Shown here: positions 7,059 through 12,920 of the stretch, one piece after another | Layout of the letters: each line of letters begins with the position of its first letter | Numbering within the stretch: the stretch's first letter is position 1 | DNA from: Actinomycetes bacterium | Lineage (GTDB): Bacteria; Actinomycetota; Actinomycetes; Actinomycetales; Cellulomonadaceae | Assembly (NCBI GenBank): GCA_023388235.1 | Contig: JAEWGQ010000154.1 | Location: forward strand, 1 to 14,942 | Length of the DNA stretch: 14,942 nucleotides | Direction: 5' to 3' | Translations under genes and position numbers: made by a program | The notes under the pieces: model-generated | Database searches by the model: none | Told to the model about the DNA's origin: nothing | The model's input: the letters and a program-made list of their open reading frames with translations, nothing else

Positions 7059-7894
7059 CAGTCCTTCACCGCCCCGGCGGTGACGCCCGCGGCGACGTAG
7101 CGCTGGGCGACGACCAGCAGCACGGCCGCCGGCACGGACGCGACCACGGCGGTCGCCATGATGGCGTTCCACTGCGTCGTGTTGTTCCCGATGTAGTGGT
7201 AGATGCCCAGCGTGATCGGGATCAGGTCGCCGTTGCGGTTCAGGGTGGACGCGAAGATGAAGTCCGACCACGCCCACAGGAACGCGAACAGCGACACCGT
7301 GAGCACCGAGTTGCGGCTCATGGGCAGCACGATCGACCGGAACACCCGCCACACGCCGGCGCCGTCGATCGTGGCGGCCTGGATCAGCTCGCGCGGGATG
7401 CCGGACATGAAGGCGGTGAACAGCAGCACGGCGAACGGCACCGCCACCGTGGAGTCCGCGACGATCAGGCCGGGCAGCGTGTTGAGCATCCCGAGCCGGA
7501 CGTAGATCGCGTAGAAGCCCATCGCCATCACCACGGCGGGGATCATCTGCGCGACGAGCAGCACGAAGTTCAGCGGGCCGCGGCCGCGCAGCCGCAGCAG
7601 CGCGATGGCGTAGCCGGCCGGGGCGGCGATCACCAGGGTGACGGCGACGCAGCCGAGCCCGAGCAGCAGGCTGGTCCCGAGGTTCGGCAGCTGCTGGCGC
7701 AGCACGGCCTCGTACCCCTCGAACGTCGGGTGCAGGGGCAGCAGCAGCGGGGGGTCGCGGCGCAGGTCGCGGGTCTGGGTCAGCGAGACGTTGACCATCC
7801 AGTAGACCGGGAACAGCATCAGCGCGGTGAAGACGACCCCGAGGGCGGTCTTCCACCAGGTGCGGCGCGGGGCGCCGGTGCGGGGGGTGCTCAT
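7058..7894 (-). CDS. Sugar ABC transporter permease (MalG-like, CUT1)
   Basis: This 278-residue inner-membrane permease is the second of the pair and pairs with the MalF-like protein below. It has about six hydrophobic segments starting at residues 15-35. The cytoplasmic EAA loop, which docks the ATPase, reads IQAATIDGAGVWRVFRSIVLP. The short C-terminus is typical of MalG-type subunits. The ATG at 7894 overlaps the previous stop by 4 nt (ATGA) with AAGGA 5 nt upstream, and the stop overlaps the GH127 start by 1 nt. No ATPase gene is present in the window, so a shared MsiK-type ATPase encoded elsewhere is likely. Confidence 0.94.
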   Translation of the reverse strand: MSTPRTGAPRRTWWKTALGVVFTALMLFPVYWMVNVSLTQTRDLRRDPPLLLPLHPTFEGYEAVLRQQLPNLGTSLLLGLGCVAVTLVIAAPAGYAIALLRLRGRGPLNFVLLVAQMIPAVVMAMGFYAIYVRLGMLNTLPGLIVADSTVAVPFAVLLFTAFMSGIPRELIQAATIDGAGVWRVFRSIVLPMSRNSVLTVSLFAFLWAWSDFIFASTLNRNGDLIPITLGIYHYIGNNTTQWNAIMATAVVASVPAAVLLVVAQRYVAAGVTAGAVKD

Positions 7895-8862
7895 GCGTCC
7901 TTCTCCTGCCGGCGCTGCAGCTGCACGTAGACGAGGCCGATCACCAGCGCGACGAGGATCAGCACGTTGCCGACCGCGGCGGCCGGCGAGAACGAGGGCT
8001 GGCCGGTGCCGAACGCCTCCCGGTACGACCACACGGCGAGGGTGGTCGACGCGTTCGCCGGCCCGCCGGTGGTCATCACCCAGATCACGTCGACGACCTT
8101 GAGGGTGTAGATGAAGCCGAGCAGCAGCGTGATGGCCGACACCGGGCGCAGCAGCGGGAACGTGATCCGCCAGAACTGCTGCCAGGCGTTCGCGCCGTCG
8201 AGCGACGCGGCCTCGTAGACGTCCCCGGGGATGTTCTGCAGCCCGGAGTACAGGATCACCAGGTTGAACGGGATGCCGAGCCAGATGTTCGCGATCGTGA
8301 CGGACCAGATCGCCAGCGAGGGGTCGGTCAGCCAGTTGATCTGCCCGACGCCGAGCGCCCCGAGCACCGAGTTGACGATGCCGTTGTCGCCGTTGAGCAT
8401 CCACGACCAGGTCGACGCCGAGACGATGAGCGGCAGCAGCCACGGCACGAGGAACATGCCGCGCAGCACGGCCGACAGCCGGAACGACGTCCGGAAGAAC
8501 ACCGCGAGCCCCAGGCCGATGGCGTACTGGAACACCAGCGACACCACCACGAACAGCGCGGTGTTCCGCGCGGCGACCGGGAACGTCGCCGACGTCACCA
8601 CCTCGCGGAAGATGTCGAGCCCGACGAACTCGGCGTTCCCCTGGACGAACGCCCGCACGGTGTAGTCGTGCAGGCTCAGCTCGATGTTCCGGTACAGCGG
8701 GAACGCGTAGAACACGAGCAGGTAGGCCAGGAGCGGGGCGGCGAACGCCAGGGCGGCCCACTGGGTGGACCGCACGCGGCGCAGCCCGCGGCGCGGACCC
8801 CGCGCCGGGCGGCCGGGCTCCGCGGGGCGCGCGCGCCCCGGTGCGGCGGAGATGGTGGTCAT
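7891..8862 (-). CDS. Sugar ABC transporter permease (MalF-like, CUT1)
   Basis: This is a 323-residue inner-membrane permease. A basic, Pro/Arg-rich cytoplasmic tail (1-32) precedes about six membrane segments, the first around residues 36-58 (LAFAAPLLAYLLVFYAF). The EAA loop reads YEAASLDGANAWQQFWRITFPLL. A TTGGPANAS block follows, common in CUT1 sugar permeases. The ATG at 8862 has AGGGAA 6 nt upstream. It lies 79 nt after the binding-protein gene, across a large stem-loop, and is the first of four overlapping genes. Confidence 0.94.
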   Translation of the reverse strand: MTTISAAPGRARPAEPGRPARGPRRGLRRVRSTQWAALAFAAPLLAYLLVFYAFPLYRNIELSLHDYTVRAFVQGNAEFVGLDIFREVVTSATFPVAARNTALFVVVSLVFQYAIGLGLAVFFRTSFRLSAVLRGMFLVPWLLPLIVSASTWSWMLNGDNGIVNSVLGALGVGQINWLTDPSLAIWSVTIANIWLGIPFNLVILYSGLQNIPGDVYEAASLDGANAWQQFWRITFPLLRPVSAITLLLGFIYTLKVVDVIWVMTTGGPANASTTLAVWSYREAFGTGQPSFSPAAAVGNVLILVALVIGLVYVQLQRRQEKDA

Positions 8863-8903
8863 GACGTCTTCCCTCGTCGTGCGTGGTCGGTCGTGCGGTG
8901 CGT

Positions 8904-8935
8904 CCCGGGGGCGGCGGGTGGCCGCCGCCCCCGGG
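8904..8935 (-). promoter_or_regulatory. 14-bp perfect stem-loop between binding-protein and permease genes
   Basis: CCCGGGGGCGGCGG (8904-8917) and CCGCCGCCCCCGGG (8922-8935) are exact complements around a 4-nt loop. It lies 6 nt after the binding-protein stop and about 41 nt before the permease start. In many sugar operons such intercistronic stems protect the upstream message or partly stop transcription, giving more binding protein than permease. There is no T-run, so partial attenuation or 3'-end protection is the likely role. Confidence 0.65.
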
Positions 8936-8941
8936 GGCGGC

Positions 8942-10198
8942 TCACTCGGTCGCGGCCTGCGCGGCCTCCTGCGCCTCGGCGAGCGCGTCCTGCGGCGTCG
9001 CCGAGCCGGACAGCGCCTTCTGCACCGCGGTCCACAGCTGCTCGGAGATCAGCGGGTAGTCGGTGCCCAGGTCGTCGCTCGTGCGGCCCTTGGCGGCGCG
9101 GACGGCGTCCACCCACACCTCGAGGTCCGGCTCGGCGGCGAGCAGCGCCTCCTGGCCGGCCTCGGTCGACGGCACGTAGTACGCGAACGTCTGCGCGGTC
9201 TCCACGAGCCCGTCGGTCGTGGTCATGCACTCGATGATCTTGCTGGTGACGTCGTACCGCGCCGTGTCCTTCTGCACCGGCGCCACGATGAACTCGCCGC
9301 CGGTCGGGGCGGGGGCGCCGCCGCCGTCCCGGGCCGGGAGCTGGATGTACCCGGTCTCGAAGTCGGCCTCGGCCGCGCTGTTCACCTGCCACGTGCCGTT
9401 CTCGCCGAAGGCGAAGTCCCCGGTGAGGAACTCCTCCCACGTGGTGTTCTGCGAGTTGGTCAGCACCGACTGCTGCGCGTAGCCCTTGTCCAGCCAGCCG
9501 GTCCACAGCTCGAGCGCGGCGGTGGCCTCCGGCGAGTCCAGCTCGCGCAGGTCCGCGCCGGCGCCCCAGAACCAGGGCAGGAACTGGAACGAGCCCTCCT
9601 CGGTGTTGATCCCCGCGAACGTGATGCCGGTGTGGCCGGCGGCCTTCACGGCGGCGAGCGCGGCGTCGAGCGAGGCCCAGTCGGTGATGGACGCCGGGTC
9701 GACCCCGGCCTCGTCGAGGATCGCCTTGTTGTAGTAGAGCGCGAGCGTGTTCGCGCCGATCGGGATGCCGTAGGTCTCGCCGTCGACCACGCCCGCGTCC
9801 AGCAGGTTCGCGTCGAAGTCGCCGGTGTCGAAGCCGAGCTCGTCCATCGTCGTGAGCATCCCGGTGTCCGCCAGGGTGGACACCGCGGGGTTGTCGATGA
9901 GGATGACGTCGGGCGACGTGCCCTCCTGCGCGGACAGCAGGGCCTGGTTGGTCAGGCCCGTCGTGTCGTACGCCGTGCGCTCGATGGTGACGCCGGCCTG
10001 CTCGCCGCACGCCTGCACGCGCTGGTCCCAGTCGGACCCGCTCTCGTGCTGGGGGTACGGGTCCCACCAGGTGTAGGTGTCGGCACCGGCGGTCCCGCCG
10101 TCGGAGGATCCGGACGAGCCGGACGAGCACCCGACGAGGGTCAGGGACAGGGCGCCGGCGACACCGATCGCGCGGGCCAGGGGCGGGATTCGCTTCAC
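8942..10198 (-). CDS. Sugar ABC transporter solute-binding lipoprotein (CUT1)
   Basis: This 418-residue extracellular lipoprotein captures the sugar for the two permeases. A signal peptide (KR then a hydrophobic run) ends in the lipobox LVGC with the lipidated Cys24, followed by a Ser/Gly-rich linker. Downstream blocks typical of the extracellular sugar-binding family are SPDVILIDNP, YGIPIGANTLALYYNKAIL and DFAFGENGTWQ. The GTG start at 10198 is set by AAGGAGG (10205-10211) at 6 nt and by the signal peptide. A longer in-frame opening would place an Arg-rich stretch before it. The ligand cannot be read from sequence; the context suggests an arabinose-containing oligosaccharide. Confidence 0.94.
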   Translation of the reverse strand: MKRIPPLARAIGVAGALSLTLVGCSSGSSGSSDGGTAGADTYTWWDPYPQHESGSDWDQRVQACGEQAGVTIERTAYDTTGLTNQALLSAQEGTSPDVILIDNPAVSTLADTGMLTTMDELGFDTGDFDANLLDAGVVDGETYGIPIGANTLALYYNKAILDEAGVDPASITDWASLDAALAAVKAAGHTGITFAGINTEEGSFQFLPWFWGAGADLRELDSPEATAALELWTGWLDKGYAQQSVLTNSQNTTWEEFLTGDFAFGENGTWQVNSAAEADFETGYIQLPARDGGGAPAPTGGEFIVAPVQKDTARYDVTSKIIECMTTTDGLVETAQTFAYYVPSTEAGQEALLAAEPDLEVWVDAVRAAKGRTSDDLGTDYPLISEQLWTAVQKALSGSATPQDALAEAQEAAQAATE

Positions 10199-10340
10199 TG
10201 CATTCCTCCTTGAACGGGGTGGAGCACGACGGCGCGCCGGGGAGCGCGCACGGCGGGGCACCGCGACGACCGGGCGGCCGTGCGGGGCGAGGGCGTGCGC
10301 CACCGACCCGGCGACCTCGTGGGCGCCGGCGGGGCCGGTG

Positions 10341-10374
10341 GTGCGGGTGTGCGGGTGTGTGCGGGTGTGCGGTT
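10341..10374. repeat. Tandem GTGCGGGT octamers
   Basis: GTGCGGGT occurs at 10341-10348, 10349-10356 and 10359-10366, followed by GTGCGGTT (10367-10374). Two extra bases (GT) separate the second and third copies. It lies in the 210-bp gap between lacI and the binding-protein gene, which otherwise shows no clear promoter. It may be slippage-prone low-complexity DNA or part of the 5' leader. Confidence 0.6.
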
Positions 10375-10378
10375 GTCG

Positions 10379-10402
10379 GCGGGCCGGCCGGGACCGGACC
10401 GC
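10379..10402 (-). terminator. Imperfect hairpin just after lacI
   Basis: GCGG-G-CCGG pairs with CCGG-A-CCGC around a 6-nt loop, with a single G/A mismatch. It begins 6 nt after the lacI stop on the - strand. It could end or attenuate lacI transcription, or let part of it run on into the transporter genes. The stem is modest and there is no T-run. Confidence 0.35.
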
Positions 10403-10408
10403 GGTGGG

Positions 10409-11425
10409 TCAGCCCGGGGGCGCCGCGAGGCTCCCCCGGTCGACGATCTCGGGCGTGATGAACCGGACGACGTGCGGGCCGCCGCCCTCGGGGCGCTCGA
10501 TGCGCTCCACGAGGGCGCGGACCGCCATCCGCCCGAGCCGGTCGGGTGCGCTCTCCACCGCGTCGTACGGCAGCGAGAACGTGCGGGCGAACTCGTCGGA
10601 GTACCGCCCGACGACGGACAGGTCGTCCGGGACGCGCAGGCCGCGCTCCGCGACCACGGACGGCAGGGCGGCCGCCGCGGCCTCGTTGTTCAGCAGCAGG
10701 CCGGTGGCGCCGGGGTGCGCGTCCAGCAGGGCGTGGAGCTCGCGGCCGATCTCCGGCTGCCGCGCCGACCCGTTGGCCGTGTGCAGCCGGACGCCGAGGC
10801 GCCGCGCGCGCTCCGCGGCCGCGTTCTGCAGGCGCCACACGTACGCGCCGCCGCGCTCGACGACGTGCTGCGGCTGCGAGACGAGGATGACCTCCCGGTG
10901 CCCGAGCGCGTGCAGCCGCTCGACCATCAGCCGGCCGGTCTCCTCGAAGTCGAGGTCGAAGACGTCCACCCCGGTGCAGTCGGCCGGCAGCCCGACGAGC
11001 GCCCCGGGCTGGGACGCCGCGCGCAGGATCGGCAGCCGCTCGTCGTGCTCGGCGACGTTCAGCAGCACGATGCCGTCGACCATCCGCGAGTCGGTGATGC
11101 GCTGCAGCGCGTGCGTCCCGTCCTCCTCGGTGACGAGCAGGATGTCGTAGCCGTGCTCGCGCGCCGTGTCGGAGACGCCGAGGATGTACTGCAGCATCGC
11201 CGGCGCGAACTCGTCGGGCAGGAACTGCGCCAGCAGGCCGAGGACCATCGTCTGCGAGGTCGCGAGCGCGCGGGCCCCGGCGTTCGGGGTGTACCCGAGC
11301 GCGTCGACGGCGGCGAGCACCCGCTCGCGGACGTCGAGGGAGATCGCGCGCTTGCCGGACAGCGCGTACGACGCGGTGCTGCGGGACACTCCCGCGAGCT
11401 TGGCGACATCGCCGATGGTGGCCAC
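10409..11425 (-). CDS. LacI-family transcriptional regulator of the sugar operon
   Basis: This 338-residue repressor is predicted to be released from DNA by a sugar. The N-terminal helix-turn-helix (about 3-24) reads IGDVAKLAGVSRSTASYALSG, followed by the hinge segment YTPNAGARALAT. The rest is a periplasmic-binding-protein-like effector domain (from about residue 60, VLGLLAQFLPDEF). The GTG start at 11425 has AGGAGG 4 nt upstream. It is the first gene in the - strand run, ahead of the importer and the two glycosidases, and is the obvious local regulator. Two identical CGAACCGGTTCG palindromes lie just upstream, one over its own predicted start point, so it probably represses itself. The effector is unknown. 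Confidence 0.94.
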   Translation of the reverse strand: MATIGDVAKLAGVSRSTASYALSGKRAISLDVRERVLAAVDALGYTPNAGARALATSQTMVLGLLAQFLPDEFAPAMLQYILGVSDTAREHGYDILLVTEEDGTHALQRITDSRMVDGIVLLNVAEHDERLPILRAASQPGALVGLPADCTGVDVFDLDFEETGRLMVERLHALGHREVILVSQPQHVVERGGAYVWRLQNAAAERARRLGVRLHTANGSARQPEIGRELHALLDAHPGATGLLLNNEAAAAALPSVVAERGLRVPDDLSVVGRYSDEFARTFSLPYDAVESAPDRLGRMAVRALVERIERPEGGGPHVVRFITPEIVDRGSLAAPPG

Positions 11426-11441
11426 AGTGCCTCCTGAGTTG

Positions 11442-11453
11442 CGAACCGGTTCG
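11442..11453. promoter_or_regulatory. Operator O1 for the LacI-family regulator
   Basis: CGAACCGGTTCG is a perfect 12-bp palindrome with the central C-G step usual in LacI-family sites. It abuts the -10 of the lacI promoter and is centred where transcription should begin, the classic place for repression. An identical copy lies 75 bp away. Confidence 0.8.
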
Positions 11454-11483
11454 ACAGTAGAGCACGCAGGGCGCAGGAATCAA
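11454..11483 (-). promoter_or_regulatory. Promoter of lacI, possibly of the whole operon
   Basis: On the - strand TTGATT (11478-11483) and TACTGT (11454-11459) are separated by 18 bp. The predicted start point is near 11447, inside operator O1. The leader to the GTG would be about 22 nt. No comparable promoter was seen in front of the binding-protein gene, so this may drive all six genes. Confidence 0.6.
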
Positions 11484-11516
11484 GGCCACGCCGCCCGCGC
11501 GGGTGGTGAAAGGTGC

Positions 11517-11528
11517 CGAACCGGTTCG
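11517..11528. promoter_or_regulatory. Operator O2, second identical palindrome
   Basis: CGAACCGGTTCG recurs here. The shared block extends to CGAACCGGTTCGACA (11442-11456 and 11517-11531), so both copies have the same orientation. The 75-bp spacing is close to seven helical turns, which suits looping by a tetramer. It lies about 100 bp before the divergent WYL gene, so an effect on that gene is possible but less likely. Confidence 0.7.
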
Positions 11529-11542
11529 ACAACGAGGGCGGA

Positions 11543-11581
11543 GGACGCTGCGGCCGGACGGCGGGCGGGACGCTGCGGCCG
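11543..11581. repeat. 14-bp direct repeat upstream of the WYL regulator gene
   Basis: GGACGCTGCGGCCG occurs exactly at 11543-11556 and 11568-11581, a period of 25 bp. It lies between operator O2 and the WYL gene start. It may be a pair of binding sites for a regulator of the WYL promoter, or a local duplication. Confidence 0.5.
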
Positions 11582-11615
11582 TGGGACGGGTGGCGCGGGC
11601 GTCGGACCCGGCGCC

Positions 11616-11621
11616 TACGGT
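11616..11621 (+). promoter_or_regulatory. -10 element suggesting leaderless transcription of the WYL gene
   Basis: TACGGT ends 6 nt before the GTG at 11628, so transcription should start at or next to the start codon. No ribosome site is visible upstream of that GTG. A clear -35 is lacking. Leaderless messages are common in actinobacteria. Confidence 0.45.
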
Positions 11622-11627
11622 CGCCTG

Positions 11628-12323
11628 GTGAACCGCACCGACCGCCTGTACGCGCTCGTCGAGGTCCTGCGCGCCGTCGCCCCGCGTCCGGTCAGCGCCC
11701 GGCGCCTCGCCGAGCGGTTCGAAGTGAGCGTCCGGACCGTCGAGCGCGACCTCGCCGCGCTGCAGCAGTCCGGCGTCCCGATCTGGGCCGAGCCCGGCCG
11801 CACCGGCGGCTACTGCCTCGACCCCGCGCACACGCTCGCTCCCCTGGCCCTCACGGCCGACGAGGCGCTGGCCGTCACCCTCGGCCTCGGCCTGCTCGGG
11901 TCGGGCCCGTTCCAGCAGGCCGCGCGGTCGGCCGCGCGCAAGGTGCTCGCGGTGGTCGGCGACCGGCGGCTGCGGGAGACCCTCGACATCGCCGCGCGCG
12001 TGCACCTGCTGGAGCAGGACCCGCCGCCGGCGACCGTCCCCGGGTTCGCCGAGGCGCTGCGGACCCGGCAGGTGCTCCGCCTGCGCTACCGCGACGGCCG
12101 GGGCGTCGCGACGGTCCGCGACGTCGAGCCGCTCGGCTGCGTCGTCCGCGACGGCTGCTGGTACCTCGTGGCCTGGTGCCGGACCCGCGACGGCATCCGC
12201 GCGTTCCGGGGCGACCGCGTCACCGCCGTCGAGCCGACCGGGACGACCGCTCCCCCGCGCGCGTTCGACCCGGGCGACCTGGACATCCCCTCGGGCCGGC
12301 TGCGCCCCGCCTACGCGCCCTGA
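11628..12323 (+). CDS. HTH-WYL transcriptional regulator (YafY/DeoR type)
   Basis: This 231-residue regulator has an N-terminal winged helix-turn-helix (about 3-62, with RRLAERFEVSVRTVERDLAAL and the GRTGGY wing). A helical linker region (73-130) and a C-terminal WYL domain follow. The WYL motif itself is Trp178-Tyr179-Leu180, followed by the RAFRGDRV Arg-rich strand used by the family to sense ligands or nucleic acid. It is shorter than full PafB/PafC-like proteins (about 320 residues), lacking most of the C-terminal extension. The GTG start fits the HTH boundary and a leaderless -10. It is divergent from lacI and 89 bp upstream of the VOC gene, which it may control. Confidence 0.9.
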   Translation: MNRTDRLYALVEVLRAVAPRPVSARRLAERFEVSVRTVERDLAALQQSGVPIWAEPGRTGGYCLDPAHTLAPLALTADEALAVTLGLGLLGSGPFQQAARSAARKVLAVVGDRRLRETLDIAARVHLLEQDPPPATVPGFAEALRTRQVLRLRYRDGRGVATVRDVEPLGCVVRDGCWYLVAWCRTRDGIRAFRGDRVTAVEPTGTTAPPRAFDPGDLDIPSGRLRPAYAP

Positions 12324-12338
12324 CCCGCCCGGAAACAC

Positions 12339-12354
12339 CGACAGGACGGTGTCG
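12339..12354. promoter_or_regulatory. Candidate operator between the WYL and VOC genes
   Basis: CGACA and TGTCG flank a 6-bp centre (CGACAGGACGGTGTCG). The overlapping stretch ACACCG/CGGTGT (12335-12352) can also form a 6-bp hairpin. It lies 16 bp after the WYL stop and about 60 bp before the VOC start, around the expected promoter. A dyad of this size suits binding by the neighbouring WYL regulator, but this is an inference from position. Confidence 0.4.
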
Positions 12355-12412
12355 CGAGCGGGTCCGAGGATGGCGCTGCCGGGTCGGACGACCCGGCAGA
12401 GAGGACCCCACC

Positions 12413-12787
12413 GTGCAGCTCGCCTCCGTCCGCATCATCACCCACGACGTCGACCGGCTCGTGCGCTTCTACGAGCGCGTCACCGGCAGCACCGCGGCCC
12501 GCCCCGCCCCCGTGTTCGCGGAGATCCGCACCCCCGCGGCCACCCTGGCGCTCGCCGCCCCGGCGACGGTCGCCGCCCTCGGCGCCGACGCGCCCGTCCC
12601 GGAGCGCAACGGCTCCGTGATCCTCGAGCTCGAGGTGGCGGACGTCGACGCGGAGTTCGCGCGCCTCCGCGACGACCTGACCGACGTCGTGCTGGAGCCC
12701 ACCACCATGCCGTGGGGCAACCGGTCCGCCCTGTTCCGCGACCCGGACGGCAACCTGGTCAACCTGTTCGCCCGCCCGACCCCCTGA
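12413..12787 (+). CDS. VOC-family (glyoxalase/bleomycin-resistance fold) protein
   Basis: This 124-residue single-domain protein shows the two beta-alpha-beta-beta-beta halves of the VOC fold: VRIITHDVDRLVRFYERVTG (6-25) and the second half opening at VILELEVADVDAEFARL (69-85), closing with RDPDGNLVNLFA. The family's usual last metal ligand, Glu in GNxxE, is Asn117 here, so it may not bind metal in the standard way. His11 could be the first ligand. A GTG start has GAGAGGA (12399-12405) at 7 nt. Substrate and reaction are unknown; VOC proteins include isomerases, dioxygenases and drug-binding proteins. It follows the WYL regulator and has its own leader. Confidence 0.88.
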   Translation: MQLASVRIITHDVDRLVRFYERVTGSTAARPAPVFAEIRTPAATLALAAPATVAALGADAPVPERNGSVILELEVADVDAEFARLRDDLTDVVLEPTTMPWGNRSALFRDPDGNLVNLFARPTP

Positions 12788-12832
12788 CCCGCCCCCCGCC
12801 CTGCCCCGCCCGCGCCCCAGCCCCGCACGGCA

Positions 12833-12894
12833 CCGTGAGGGGCGCGTTCGGCCGCGCCACGCCGCGCGTGTCCGGCAGAACCCTCCCCTCACGG
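12833..12894. repeat. 22-bp imperfect inverted repeat between convergent genes
   Basis: The left arm (12833-12854) starts CCGTGAGGGG, and the reverse complement of the right arm (12873-12894) starts the same. The two 22-bp arms agree at 19 positions (CCGTGAGGGGnGnGTTCnGCCG) and are separated by 18 bp. The left arm also holds half of a 6-bp hairpin (12841-12858). The element lies 45 bp after the VOC stop and 26 bp from the stop of the convergent kinase-like gene. It may act as a bidirectional terminator, or be a pair of dispersed repeats. Confidence 0.6.
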
Positions 12895-12920
12895 CCGCCG
12901 CGCCCACCGGCTCGGGCGGG

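Noticed and set aside
5166..7100. + strand open frame of 644 codons opposite GH127
   Set aside because: Same artefact: the real protein on the - strand has a complete catalytic site, and the + frame is repetitive Arg/Gly/Val/Ala.
10195..10203. ATG-CAG-TGA two-codon frame overlapping the binding-protein GTG start
   Set aside because: The ATG is only 1 nt from the ribosome site, too close to be used, while the GTG lies at 6 nt and opens onto the signal peptide. Probably coincidence.
8765..10213. + strand open frame of 482 codons opposite the binding-protein gene
   Set aside because: Low-complexity composition and no ribosome site; the opposite strand encodes a lipoprotein with a clear lipobox.
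10341..10374. Short CRISPR-like array
   Set aside because: The units are 8-bp tandem copies without spacers, and no cas gene is present.
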